Positions 1-8,630 of a DNA stretch of 64,000 nucleotides are shown one piece after another. This DNA is from Flavobacterium johnsoniae. Lineage in GTDB: Bacteria; Bacteroidota; Bacteroidia; Flavobacteriales; Flavobacteriaceae. Positions within the stretch are counted from its first letter, which is position 1. The number at the start of each line of letters is the position of its first letter. Below the pieces are notes generated by a model. That model saw only the letters and a list, made by a program, of their open reading frames with translations, was not told the origin of the DNA and did not search any database. The translations under genes were made by a program, and so were the position numbers. The stretch covers positions 1 to 64,000 of the forward strand of contig NZ_MLFK01000002.1 in assembly GCF_001879205.1 (NCBI RefSeq), written 5' to 3'.

Positions 1-113
1 TTTTTTTTTGCATTAATCTCAAATATAAATAATACGAAAAAAGGTTATCACGTCCCGATTGAAAATCCGGAAGACCGCAGGTTCTCCCGAAAGCTGTCGG
101 GACTGCCACCCCG

Positions 114-147
114 AAAAAAGTCTTTTCATTTACTTAAAGACTTTTTT
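114..147. terminator. Bidirectional intrinsic terminator
   Basis: A perfect 12-bp stem, AAAAAAGTCTTT at 114-125 and AAAGACTTTTTT at 136-147, with a 10-nt loop. The A run on one side and the T run on the other make it able to work on either strand. It most likely ends the transcript of a gene lying left of the window. Confidence 0.7.
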
Positions 148-213
148 AGAACAAACTGAAGACTAAAACTCCAATATTTTTAATTGTTTAAAATTTATTC
201 CAACATAAAAAAC

Positions 214-241
214 ATAGCCCGTGGTTGAAACCACGGGCTAT
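214..241 (-). terminator. Terminator hairpin for the 297-2465 gene
   Basis: A near-perfect palindrome with arms ATAGCCCGTGGTT (214-226) and AACCACGGGCTAT (229-241). On the minus strand it is followed by a run of T, and it lies about 55 bp after the stop codon of the minus-strand gene ending at 297, so it should end that transcript. The GC-rich core is a sequence type that may recur in related genomes as a dispersed palindrome. Confidence 0.7.
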
Positions 242-296
242 ACAAATAAACAATCTCTAAAAATCAGGATATTAAGAGGTTTTTCAATATCAAAAT

Positions 297-2465
297 TTAT
301 TTCTCCATATTAATATAAGCAGGATAAGATTCCCGATTAGGCAAATTAAATTCCTCATCAAAAGGCTGTGTTCCTTCTCCATTATTATACAACGCTATGC
401 GTTTTGCGCCAGTTGCTGTGCTGCCTCCAATTCCGTTAATAACGTTTTGAATATTCCCTGGCCCCGCAAAACGTGTAATGCACATTTTTTCGAGCTTCAC
501 ATTTGGACTATTCGGTATTTCAAAGCCATTTTTCTTATTCACCTTCCCATCAGTTCCGGTAAAAACTGCATACGAACCCATACCGATAGTTTGATGTTCT
601 TTTACTGTATTAGCTACTTTAAATGCGGCATAGCCATCTATCCTGCCTCCCTGACTGCTCCAACTTGCCTGATTTGGAGCATCGTATGGCGGTTCGTTCT
701 GAAAGAAATACGTTCTGCCTCTTTCTCCTAGCCAAAGCACCTCATATTCTTGATAATGTTCGGTAAACAGAGCATAAAGGGTAACATCATTACCTGTAAC
801 GATAAGTCCGTTTTTACATCTGTCTCTTAACCAGCGTAAATCTCCGCCACGCTGCGAACCATGGTCGGCACGCCACAACCAGAAATGATCACCCACTACA
901 TTATTACTATTTATCTGCATCGAAGCGTGTATCTGAATATTTTTTGACTGAACACCTCCTACTCTGCACGTAATATCAGAGAGCAAAATAGGATTAGCAG
1001 AATGATCTGCGTTTGCTCCTTCGTTACCAATTCGAACCTGATAAGTTGTACTATTGAATGAATCCATCAAAAGTCCTGCAATGATAATTCCGTCCTTATC
1101 ATCAGCATAGATACAACCCCACGTATTTTTCTCAGTTGGCTCTAGTGTTACCGAAGCTATCCCTGCTCCTAAAAGTATTGCATCTTTTCTATTTACCTGA
1201 ATAGGTGCATTCAATGAGTAATGTCCCGGTGTAAAAAATATATTTTTACCTGTTTTTAGTGCCTTATTAATTTCTACATCAGTATCACCTTCTTTGGCAA
1301 CATACCAATCCGTAAGCAAATCCTGGGCTTTCCCCTTACCCATATCTGAGGCAGTCCAAGAAACCCCTACTCTATCCTTTTCCCATGCCGGAACAAATAC
1401 TTTGTATTCACCATCTTTATCTATAAAAAGAAAAGGTTTTTCCCTGATAATAGGCGTGGTTGGAATTGGAGAATTAGCTTCATCTGCCTGCGGAGGATTC
1501 ACACAACCCTGCCACACCATATTGTATGAACCTCCCATAGCTCCCGATCCGGAAGGAAAAATAGTATTTCGGGTATACCATTGTTGTTGTCCGCCCCAGT
1601 TTGGTCTGGACGAAGTATAATGCGTATCAGCAATAAAACCACCGCTGCCCCAAAAGTTAGTATCACCAATATCTGAAATATATTTAGAAGTACTTTCAAT
1701 CAGCATTCTTCGCGCACTGGTAGACTGAGAGACTGTCCACGCAAAATCTCTCATTACTTCTACATTCTCTACAGAACGCCAAAATGTACACGTGGCATTT
1801 GCGCCTCCCGAAAGATGAGGCCTTGTGAATACAGAACCTAATTTAACATCTGAAGGAACTTTACCTAAACCTCCAATATGGGAGTAGAAACCCAATTCTA
1901 TTGAATTGGCCGTCGCCGATGACGCAGAACCAGATCCTCCCGAATCGTAAGTCTGTCCCTCAACATTTGCTTTAAAATAATAAGCCTGCCGTTTTGTGGT
2001 CCACTCACCGTTTGATCCGCTTAAACCTATAGCACTAAATTGTGAATTAATATCCTTACGTGCCGTTTCTGCTTTTTCATATTTTCTGTCGTAGAAATAC
2101 ATATTGCTGCCAAAAATTTGATTTTCAAGTGAAACTATAATGGTTACAGCGTTACGGGTAACCTTATAGTAATTCTCATATTTATCAGCATTTGGTTTAT
2201 TATCTGTAAAGGTCAATTTAGAAGTTGAACCAACAGAAACAAAATCTGACGCCAATCGACTTCCGCCTCTGGTAATTATGTAATTCCCGGAAGAACCGAA
2301 TGCAGGCCATGACAAGGTTATACTATGGTTTTTCTTGTTGTAGACAATTTTGCCTTCTACCTTATTCTCCTCATTTTTTTCAGCAGATGAATTTGGTGCT
2401 GTAAAACTGCATAGTAGCAGCATAACTGCAAACACAGCACATACTGAGATTAACTTTTTAATCAT
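297..2465 (-). CDS. Secreted parallel beta-helix protein, GH55/pectate-lyase-like fold
   Basis: A 722-residue exported protein. Residues 1-29 form a signal peptide, and the start is the ATG that opens it. Residues ~40-110 look like a fibronectin-III-like module. The C-terminal half (~340-720) has the repeating short beta strands of a right-handed beta helix, for example the stretch around NIFFTPGHYSLNAPI and the later GLIVTGNDVTLYALFTEHYQ. It resembles proteins that databases often name 'adenylyl cyclase' or 'coagulation factor 5/8 type', whose helix is distantly like GH55 glucanases; I do not believe the cyclase name. No T9SS sorting tail is seen. A polysaccharide-directed role is only an inference. 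The gene stands alone, divergent from the RlpA-like gene. Confidence 0.6.
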   Translation of the reverse strand: MIKKLISVCAVFAVMLLLCSFTAPNSSAEKNEENKVEGKIVYNKKNHSITLSWPAFGSSGNYIITRGGSRLASDFVSVGSTSKLTFTDNKPNADKYENYYKVTRNAVTIIVSLENQIFGSNMYFYDRKYEKAETARKDINSQFSAIGLSGSNGEWTTKRQAYYFKANVEGQTYDSGGSGSASSATANSIELGFYSHIGGLGKVPSDVKLGSVFTRPHLSGGANATCTFWRSVENVEVMRDFAWTVSQSTSARRMLIESTSKYISDIGDTNFWGSGGFIADTHYTSSRPNWGGQQQWYTRNTIFPSGSGAMGGSYNMVWQGCVNPPQADEANSPIPTTPIIREKPFLFIDKDGEYKVFVPAWEKDRVGVSWTASDMGKGKAQDLLTDWYVAKEGDTDVEINKALKTGKNIFFTPGHYSLNAPIQVNRKDAILLGAGIASVTLEPTEKNTWGCIYADDKDGIIIAGLLMDSFNSTTYQVRIGNEGANADHSANPILLSDITCRVGGVQSKNIQIHASMQINSNNVVGDHFWLWRADHGSQRGGDLRWLRDRCKNGLIVTGNDVTLYALFTEHYQEYEVLWLGERGRTYFFQNEPPYDAPNQASWSSQGGRIDGYAAFKVANTVKEHQTIGMGSYAVFTGTDGKVNKKNGFEIPNSPNVKLEKMCITRFAGPGNIQNVINGIGGSTATGAKRIALYNNGEGTQPFDEEFNLPNRESYPAYINMEK

Positions 2466-2667
2466 AATCTTTTTGGGTTTAATAGTATTTTTAAAGAGCC
2501 CAAAATAGTCATAATCCTTAATCTATATGTTCATTTTTAGTTCCAAATTTCTTATCAAAAACTATACAAAAATGTAAAATTTGTCTTTTAACAGCATTAA
2601 TATACCTTATTGGACGAGCCCATCCTTTATAAATAGATTTTTTTTGCCGATCGTAAAAACATAGAAA

Positions 2668-3063
2668 ATGAAAAAATTAATACTATTTGTAATATTCCTT
2701 ATTTCCGCAGCCGCCACTGCACAAAAAACATTCAGGGATTCCTGTAATATCAACATAAAATATGAGTTATATAAAACAAATGCACACGCCTCGTATTATC
2801 ATGATAAATTTAATGGAAAAAAAACGGCAAGCGGCCACAGATTCAATAACAATGATTTAACTGCTGCCCATAAAAAACTCCCATTCGGAACAATGTTGAA
2901 AGTTACAAACGAAATAAACACTAATTTCGTTATTGTAAAAATTACAGATAGAGGACCATTTGTTAAAGGAAGAGAAATCGACCTAAGCAAAAGAGCGTTT
3001 TTGCAAATTGCTTCCAATAAAAAAAGCGGTGTAGTTTATGTAAAAATTGAAATATTAAAATAA
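2668..3063 (+). CDS. RlpA-like secreted double-psi beta-barrel protein
   Basis: A small 131-residue protein with a signal peptide (residues 1-18, ending ATAQ) and a single RlpA-type double-psi beta-barrel. The diagnostic pieces are the HASYYHDKFNGKKTASG stretch, then LPFGTMLKVTN, then VKITDRGPF and the acidic REIDLS segment that carries the proposed catalytic Asp. RlpA proteins cleave naked glycan strands of peptidoglycan or act at the septal ring. This one lacks a SPOR domain, so it is a minimal form. It stands alone between a divergent beta-helix gene and parA. Confidence 0.8.
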   Translation: MKKLILFVIFLISAAATAQKTFRDSCNINIKYELYKTNAHASYYHDKFNGKKTASGHRFNNNDLTAAHKKLPFGTMLKVTNEINTNFVIVKITDRGPFVKGREIDLSKRAFLQIASNKKSGVVYVKIEILK

Positions 3064-3295
3064 AGGTCCGATAAAACCCTTCATCAAAGTTAAAATCAAG
3101 CTCATTTCTCTTTTAAAACAGAAACACCACTTAAATTCATCAAATTTAGTTTACAATTCTATCAGCATCTAAAAATTATTTTTCTGCCGAAGACGCACGA
3201 AACCTCAATTAAGCGAAGTTTCATAAATGTTAACAAAATAGATTTTCAAAAACCATAAATAATTGTATTTTTACGGTTCAAAATTCAGAAAATAA

Positions 3296-4063
3296 ATGGG
3301 CAAAATCATTGCGATTGCTAATCAAAAAGGAGGCGTTGGAAAAACGACAACATCTGTAAATCTTGCAGCCTCACTAGGTGTTTTAGAGAAAAAAGTATTA
3401 TTGATCGATGCTGATCCTCAAGCTAATGCCACATCCGGCCTTGGGATTGACGTAGAATCTGTTGAACTTGGAACTTACCAAATTCTTGAACATACCATAA
3501 CGCCAAAAGAAGCCATTTTAAAATGTACAGCTCCAAATGTTGACGTGATCCCTGCTCACATTGACCTTGTTGCTATCGAAATTGAATTGGTTGACAAAGA
3601 AAACCGTGAGTACATGCTTAAAAAAGCATTAGAAGAAGCAAAAGAAGAATATGATTATATCATTATCGATTGTGCTCCTTCATTAGGTTTATTAACCCTG
3701 AATGCTTTAACAGCTGCTGATTCAGTAGTTATTCCTATTCAGTGTGAATATTTCGCACTTGAGGGATTAGGAAAATTATTGAACACTATTAAAAGTATTC
3801 AAAAAATACACAACCCTGATCTTGACATCGAAGGATTATTATTAACTATGTATGATTCCAGGTTACGTTTATCAAATCAGGTGGTTGAAGAGGTTCAAAA
3901 ACACTTTAATGATATGGTTTTTGATACCGTTATTCAGCGAAATGTAAAATTAAGCGAAGCACCAAGTTTTGGCGAAAGCATTATTAATTACGACGCTACA
4001 AGTAAGGGTGCAGTTAATTATATTAACTTAGCTCAAGAGATTATAAAGAAAAACAGTAAATAG
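3296..4063 (+). CDS. parA: ParA/Soj chromosome partitioning ATPase
   Basis: A 255-residue deviant Walker ATPase of the ParA/Soj family. The P-loop KGGVGKTT is at residues 10-18, followed by the LLIDADPQANAT Walker A' region and IIIDCAPSLG as Walker B. It binds DNA cooperatively in the ATP form and segregates the chromosome with ParB. The parB gene begins 5 bp after its stop, giving a classical parAB operon. The length is normal. I did not find a parS palindrome in this window, which does not count against the call because parS may lie elsewhere near the origin. Confidence 0.95.
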   Translation: MGKIIAIANQKGGVGKTTTSVNLAASLGVLEKKVLLIDADPQANATSGLGIDVESVELGTYQILEHTITPKEAILKCTAPNVDVIPAHIDLVAIEIELVDKENREYMLKKALEEAKEEYDYIIIDCAPSLGLLTLNALTAADSVVIPIQCEYFALEGLGKLLNTIKSIQKIHNPDLDIEGLLLTMYDSRLRLSNQVVEEVQKHFNDMVFDTVIQRNVKLSEAPSFGESIINYDATSKGAVNYINLAQEIIKKNSK

Positions 4064-4068
4064 TTTTT

Positions 4069-4971
4069 ATGACAAAAGCAATTAAAAAACAAGCCTTAGG
4101 AAGAGGATTATCAGCATTATTAAAAGATCCGGAAAACGACATTACATCAGTAGAAGACAAAAATGCTGATAAGGTTGTTGGAAATATTATTGAGCTTGAA
4201 ATAAGTGCTATCGAAATAAATCCGTTTCAGCCTAGAAGCAATTTTAATGAGGAATCATTACGCGAATTAGCCACTTCTATCAAAGAACTTGGTGTAATTC
4301 AACCTATTACTGTTCGAAAATTAGATTTTAACAAATACCAGTTAATTTCCGGAGAGCGTCGTTTGCGTGCTTCAACTTTAGTTGGTTTAACTCATGTTCC
4401 GGCTTACATTCGTATTGCCAATGATAATGAGTCTCTGGTTATGGCATTGGTTGAAAACATTCAGCGTCATGATTTAGATCCAATCGAGATTGCACTTTCT
4501 TACCAGCGTTTAATTGACGAAATTCAATTGACACAGGAACAAATGAGCGAACGTGTTGGAAAAAAACGTTCTACAATTGCCAACTATTTACGTCTTTTAA
4601 AACTAGATCCGATTATTCAAACAGGTATTCGTGATGGTTTTATCAGTATGGGGCACGGTCGTGCGATCATCAATATTGAAGATCTAGACATTCAGACCGA
4701 TATTTATCAAAAAATTGTAAGTCAGAATTTATCTGTTCGTGAAACAGAAACATTAGTAAAAAATTACCACGAAAGCTTAAAGCCAAAAGAAGAAGGAAAA
4801 CCGAAAGCTGATTCTTCATTTGTAGTTAGAGAAACACAGAAAAATTCTTTTAATGATTATTTTGGCTCAAAAGTTGATATTAAAGTTGCCGGCAACGGAA
4901 AAGGAAAAATCACCATTCCATTTAGCTCTGAAGCCGACTTTAATCGAATTGTAAAATTAATTAACGGATAG
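4069..4971 (+). CDS. parB: ParB/Spo0J chromosome partitioning protein
   Basis: A 300-residue ParB. The N-terminal nuclease/CTPase-like domain (residues ~42-130) shows the NPFQPR box and the LISGERRLRA motif of the CTP-binding fold. A helix-turn-helix domain (~140-210) for parS binding follows, and the C-terminal dimerisation region ends at GKITIPFSSEADFNRI. It is translated right after parA. Its stop codon shares one base with the GTG start of the next gene, so all three genes are probably one transcript. Confidence 0.95.
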   Translation: MTKAIKKQALGRGLSALLKDPENDITSVEDKNADKVVGNIIELEISAIEINPFQPRSNFNEESLRELATSIKELGVIQPITVRKLDFNKYQLISGERRLRASTLVGLTHVPAYIRIANDNESLVMALVENIQRHDLDPIEIALSYQRLIDEIQLTQEQMSERVGKKRSTIANYLRLLKLDPIIQTGIRDGFISMGHGRAIINIEDLDIQTDIYQKIVSQNLSVRETETLVKNYHESLKPKEEGKPKADSSFVVRETQKNSFNDYFGSKVDIKVAGNGKGKITIPFSSEADFNRIVKLING

Positions 4972-5531
4972 TGAATAAAATTGTCCCCATAAGTTTATTG
5001 TTCTTTCTCTTAGGAACCGTCTCTCTTTTTGCCCAGGTAAAAGAAGAAACGGTTTTGGTCGCTAAAGACAGTACTAAGTTAGAAGAAATAGACCCTCTTA
5101 CACCAGCAAAAGCAGCTTTCTATTCTGCTATTTTACCCGGTCTTGGTCAGGCATATAATAAAAAATACTGGAAAATTCCTTTAGTTTACGGAGCTATTGG
5201 TACAAGTTTATATTTCTATATAGACAACAATAACAAATATCGTGATTATAGAAACGCCTACAAACGAAGATTAGAAGGCTATAATAACGATAAATATGAA
5301 TTTTTAGATGACAGCAGACTTATTGCCGGTCAGAAATTTTACCAGAGAAACAGAGACCTTTCTGCTTTATTTGTTGTCGGCTTTTATGTTTTAAACATTA
5401 TTGATGCCAATGTTGACGCTGCCTTGATTCAATTCAACGTAAATGAGAGACTATCAATGCGTCCGGAAATTTATCCCAACGATGTAACATTTAAACCAAA
5501 TGTTGGACTAACTTTTAATTATCGTTTTTAA
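4971..5531 (+). CDS. DUF5683 family membrane protein
   Basis: A 186-residue protein with a signal peptide (residues 1-21) and the DUF5683 core. The core begins at PLTPAKAAFYSAILPGLGQA and includes two hydrophobic segments around KIPLVYGAIGTSLYFY and FVVGFYVLNIIDANVDA. The ILPGLGQAYNKKYWK motif is shared by small Bacteroidota membrane proteins of unknown role. The start is a GTG that overlaps the parB stop by one base, which indicates translational coupling. The link with parAB is a common gene order in the group, but no biochemical function is known to me. Confidence 0.8.
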   Translation: MNKIVPISLLFFLLGTVSLFAQVKEETVLVAKDSTKLEEIDPLTPAKAAFYSAILPGLGQAYNKKYWKIPLVYGAIGTSLYFYIDNNNKYRDYRNAYKRRLEGYNNDKYEFLDDSRLIAGQKFYQRNRDLSALFVVGFYVLNIIDANVDAALIQFNVNERLSMRPEIYPNDVTFKPNVGLTFNYRF

Positions 5532-5571
5532 ATAGTTTTCTTCTATTTAAAAATTCACAAATACATATAAA

Positions 5572-6273
5572 ATGAAAATTGCGCTTTTAGGATACGGAAA
5601 AATGGGTAAAGTAATTGAACGAATTGCTTTAGAAAGAGGTCATGAAATAGTTTTAAAGAAAGATGAATTCAATACATACGACGGACTTTCAACAGCCGAT
5701 GTTGCCATTGATTTTAGTGTTCCCTCAGCTGCAGTTCATAATATTTCTGCTTCTTTTAATGCTAATGTACCCGTAGTTTCAGGAACAACGGGATGGCTTG
5801 AACATTACGACGAAATGATTGCGCTTTGCAATGAGAAAAAAGGAGGTTTTATCTCGAGCTCCAATTTCAGTCTGGGTGTAAATATTTTCTTTGGATTAAA
5901 TGAATATCTTGCTAAAATCATGAAGCAGTTCGATTCATACAAAGTTTCAATGGAAGAAATTCACCACATTCATAAACTTGATGCTCCAAGCGGCACTGCG
6001 ATTTCTTTAGCTCAAGGCGTTATTGAAAACAGTAATTATACCGGATGGAGTTTAGATGAAGAAAAAAGCTCACATATTCGTATTGACGCAAAACGAATAG
6101 GAGAAGTTCCGGGCACACACACCGTGAATTACGATTCTGCTATTGACAGTATTGAAATCAAACATACTGCTCATAATCGTGAAGGTTTTGCTCTGGGTGC
6201 TGTTATCGCCGCAGAATGGCTTGCAGGAAAACAGGGAATTTTCACTATGAAAGATGTATTAAACTTACAATAA
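5572..6273 (+). CDS. dapB: 4-hydroxy-tetrahydrodipicolinate reductase
   Basis: DapB reduces 4-hydroxy-tetrahydrodipicolinate to tetrahydrodipicolinate with NAD(P)H in lysine and diaminopimelate synthesis, in the cytosol. The Rossmann fingerprint GYGKMGK is at residues 7-13, SGTTGW marks the nucleotide domain, and the catalytic signature is HHIHKLDAPSGTA, with His pair, Lys and the substrate-binding SGT. At 233 residues it is shorter than the E. coli enzyme, as expected in Bacteroidota. It lies 40 bp after the DUF5683 gene and 64 bp before lepB, so it is likely co-transcribed with them. Confidence 0.95.
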   Translation: MKIALLGYGKMGKVIERIALERGHEIVLKKDEFNTYDGLSTADVAIDFSVPSAAVHNISASFNANVPVVSGTTGWLEHYDEMIALCNEKKGGFISSSNFSLGVNIFFGLNEYLAKIMKQFDSYKVSMEEIHHIHKLDAPSGTAISLAQGVIENSNYTGWSLDEEKSSHIRIDAKRIGEVPGTHTVNYDSAIDSIEIKHTAHNREGFALGAVIAAEWLAGKQGIFTMKDVLNLQ

Positions 6274-6337
6274 ATCGAATAAGTTTTGGATTAATAAAAC
6301 ATTCAATCCTTAATTTGAAACCTAAAAATACAATATT

Positions 6338-7891
6338 ATGACACTTTACTCTTGGTTCGTATTTTTCTTAGCTGTTCAGATAATTCATTTTCTAGGTACA
6401 TGGAAATTGTATCAGGCAGCGGGAAGAAAAAGCTGGGAAGCAGCAATTCCGGTATATAATTCAATTGTTTTGATGAAGATTATCAACCGTCCAACATGGT
6501 GGACGTTACTGCTTTTCATCCCTATTATAAACTTAATTATGTTTCCGGTTGTCTGGGTCGAAACCTTAAGAACATTTGGTAAAAAATCAACTCTAGATAC
6601 CATTTTAGGAATTTTTACTCTTGGTTTTTATGTTTATTATGTAAACTATACGCAAAAGTTAGAGTACAATGCCAACCGCAAATTGACTCCTGAAAACAAA
6701 ACTGCTGATACAGTAAGCTCGTTGCTTTTTGCCATTATCGTAGCAACATTAGTACATACTTATGTAGTACAGCCTTATACTATACCAACTTCTTCATTAG
6801 AAAAATCGTTGTTAATTGGAGATTTCTTGTTTGTAAGTAAATTAAACTATGGCCCGAGAGTTCCTATGACGACTGTAGCATTACCTATGGTACATGATTC
6901 AATTCCTTTAACAAAAAGAAAATCATATTTAAGCTGGCCGCAATTACCTTATTTTAGATTTCCTGCTTTCGAAAAAATTAAACGAAGCGATATTGTTGTC
7001 TTTAACTGGCCTGTCGATACCGTACATTATTTTTACGAACCAAAAGGAAGACCAGGGGTTATCAAGCCTATTGATAAAAAATCAAATTATGTAAAAAGAT
7101 GTGTTGGTATTCCTGGTGACAGTTTATCAATTAAAGACGGTTTTGTTTTCATTAACGGAAAAAAATTAGTTTTACCTGAAAGAGCAAAACCTCAGTATTC
7201 ATATTCAGTAGCTTTAGACGGAAAAACATCTATTGATTTTGAATCTTTATTCAAAGAATTGGATATTACAGATCCGGCAGGTTTTAGAAGTGAAAAACGA
7301 GATACACTTTATTTTAGAGCTTTGACTGAGGCAAGCGCTGAACGTTTAAAAAACACTCCTGGTGTTACTGCTGTAAAAAGAGAAATTGATAAAGGAAATG
7401 ACAACGCGATTTTCCCTCATATCAACAAATGGAATCAGGATAATTTTGGTCCGATTTATATTCCGGAAGCTGGTAAAACAGTTGCCTTAACGAATGAATC
7501 TTTACCATTTTACAAAGAAATCATTACCAATTACGAAGAAAACACTTTAGAACTAAGCGGTTCTAAATTTATAATAAACGGGAAAGAAACGAATACCTAT
7601 ACCTTTAAGCAAAACTACTATTGGATGATGGGAGACAATCGTCACAATTCTGAAGACAGTCGTTATTGGGGTTATGTTCCGGAAAATCATATCGTAGGAA
7701 AACCAGTTTTCATCTGGATGAGCTGGGATACAAATGGAAAAGGAATCAACAAAATTCGCTGGAGCAGAGTCTTCACTACTGTAGACGGCGAAGGACAACC
7801 GCAATCTTATTTCAAATATTTCCTAATTGTTCTTGCACTTTATTTCGTTGGAGAATTCTTCTGGAGAAAAAGAAAAGAAAACAAAGCATAA
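6338..7891 (+). CDS. lepB: Signal peptidase I with N-terminal membrane extension
   Basis: A 517-residue signal peptidase I, much longer than usual (about 320 in E. coli). Residues 1-110 form a hydrophobic domain with about three membrane spans, resembling DUF5684. The peptidase part follows: TIPTSSLEKSL (~149-159) with the presumed nucleophile Ser near 153, VKRCVGIPGD (~251) with the general-base Lys, and the box GDNRHNSEDSRYWG. The nucleophile is followed by Leu rather than the Met of the classical SGSM box. A large insertion (residues ~270-400) separates the last two boxes. A C-terminal membrane span ends the protein. It removes signal peptides at the inner membrane. Confidence 0.9.
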   Translation: MTLYSWFVFFLAVQIIHFLGTWKLYQAAGRKSWEAAIPVYNSIVLMKIINRPTWWTLLLFIPIINLIMFPVVWVETLRTFGKKSTLDTILGIFTLGFYVYYVNYTQKLEYNANRKLTPENKTADTVSSLLFAIIVATLVHTYVVQPYTIPTSSLEKSLLIGDFLFVSKLNYGPRVPMTTVALPMVHDSIPLTKRKSYLSWPQLPYFRFPAFEKIKRSDIVVFNWPVDTVHYFYEPKGRPGVIKPIDKKSNYVKRCVGIPGDSLSIKDGFVFINGKKLVLPERAKPQYSYSVALDGKTSIDFESLFKELDITDPAGFRSEKRDTLYFRALTEASAERLKNTPGVTAVKREIDKGNDNAIFPHINKWNQDNFGPIYIPEAGKTVALTNESLPFYKEIITNYEENTLELSGSKFIINGKETNTYTFKQNYYWMMGDNRHNSEDSRYWGYVPENHIVGKPVFIWMSWDTNGKGINKIRWSRVFTTVDGEGQPQSYFKYFLIVLALYFVGEFFWRKRKENKA

Positions 7892-7909
7892 TTAAAAAAA
7901 GTTATTTTT

Positions 7910-7963
7910 GTTTCAGGTTTCAAGTTTCAGGTTCGCAAAAACTTGAAACTTGAAACCTGAAAC
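7910..7963. repeat. Inverted repeat built from 7-mers, between lepB and WbqC-like gene
   Basis: An 18-bp perfect inverted repeat: arms GTTTCAGGTTTCAAGTTT (7910-7927) and its complement (7946-7963), loop 18 nt. Each arm is itself a degenerate tandem repeat of a 7-mer (GTTTCAG, GTTTCAA, GTTTCAG). The distal arm contains ACTTGAAACCTGAAAC, which recurs exactly at 57673-57688. It lies 22 bp before the next start codon. Confidence 0.85.
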
Positions 7964-7985
7964 TTTTAAAACAAAAATAGAAATC

Positions 7986-8600
7986 ATGAATTCCTTATTA
8001 CTTCCTACTTATTTTCCGTCAATAAGCCACTTTGCAGTTATGGCTCAATCTGAAAATATAACTTTTGAAATGGAAGATAATTTCCAGAAACAGACCAATA
8101 GAAACCGAACTTACATCTATAGTCCAAACGGAATTCAATTATTAAATATTCCTGTTAAGCACTCCAAATCGGCGCATCAAAAAACAAAAGATGTTAGAAT
8201 CGAAAATGAATTTGACTGGCAGAAACAGCACTTTAAATCCTTGGAAGCAGCTTATAGGAGTTCTCCTTTTTTTGAGTTTTTTGAAGATGATATTGCTCCT
8301 TTTTTTGAAAAGAAACATACTTTTTTAATGGACTTAAATATGGAAGTTTTAGACCTTACAGCTAAATGTCTTCGTATGAAATTAGAATTCGGAAAAACAG
8401 CTGAATACTTTCATGAAACAGAGAATATTGCTGATTTCAGATATTTAGCCAACGGAAAAAAAGACACAAATTCATTCGAAAAATACACTCAGGTTTTTGA
8501 CGACAAACACGGTTTTATCAACAATTTAAGTGTTTTGGATTTACTTTTTAACGAAGGAAAATTTGCAATGGATTACTTAAAAACGCAAAAGTTACTTTAA
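7986..8600 (+). CDS. WbqC-like family protein
   Basis: A WbqC-like family member of about 204 residues. I start it at the ATG at 7986, because the upstream in-frame ATG at 7950 lies inside the inverted repeat. It opens with LLLPTYFPSISHF and contains KDVRIENEFDWQKQHFKSLEAAYRSSPFF, both typical of the family. WbqC proteins are found in polysaccharide clusters of some bacteria, but their reaction is not established to my knowledge. Here it sits right after lepB and has no sugar genes beside it, so a general housekeeping role is as likely. Confidence 0.8.
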   Translation: MNSLLLPTYFPSISHFAVMAQSENITFEMEDNFQKQTNRNRTYIYSPNGIQLLNIPVKHSKSAHQKTKDVRIENEFDWQKQHFKSLEAAYRSSPFFEFFEDDIAPFFEKKHTFLMDLNMEVLDLTAKCLRMKLEFGKTAEYFHETENIADFRYLANGKKDTNSFEKYTQVFDDKHGFINNLSVLDLLFNEGKFAMDYLKTQKLL

Positions 8601-8630
8601 ACGTTTCTAAGCAATCCAGTATTTATTGGT

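Larger units (their letters stand above)
1..296. other. Intergenic edge region with hairpins, no gene seen
   Basis: No convincing coding sequence is visible here. The region contains a compact GC-richer block at 51-113 with mutually exclusive pairings (GTCCCG at 52-57 or TCCCGA at 85-90 can each pair with the segment at 97-103), then two clear hairpins that are listed separately. The gene to the left, if any, lies outside the window, so I cannot say which transcript the block belongs to. Confidence 0.5.

Noticed and set aside
51..113. Cobalamin riboswitch or small SRP RNA at the left edge
   Set aside because: The fragments that recall a B12 box and the SRP loop (CCGGAAGACCGC) are in the wrong order and lack the other conserved parts; I keep it only as an unclassified structure.
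297..2465. Adenylyl cyclase function for the first gene
   Set aside because: That name circulates for this family, but the sequence has no cyclase motif and reads as a beta helix.
3064..3295. parS-like palindrome next to parA
   Set aside because: No GTTnCACGTGnAAC-like sequence is present in this spacer or elsewhere that I could see.
7950..7985. Upstream ATG as start of the WbqC-like gene
   Set aside because: It lies inside the 18-bp inverted repeat and adds residues unlike the family; the ATG at 7986 fits the family start.
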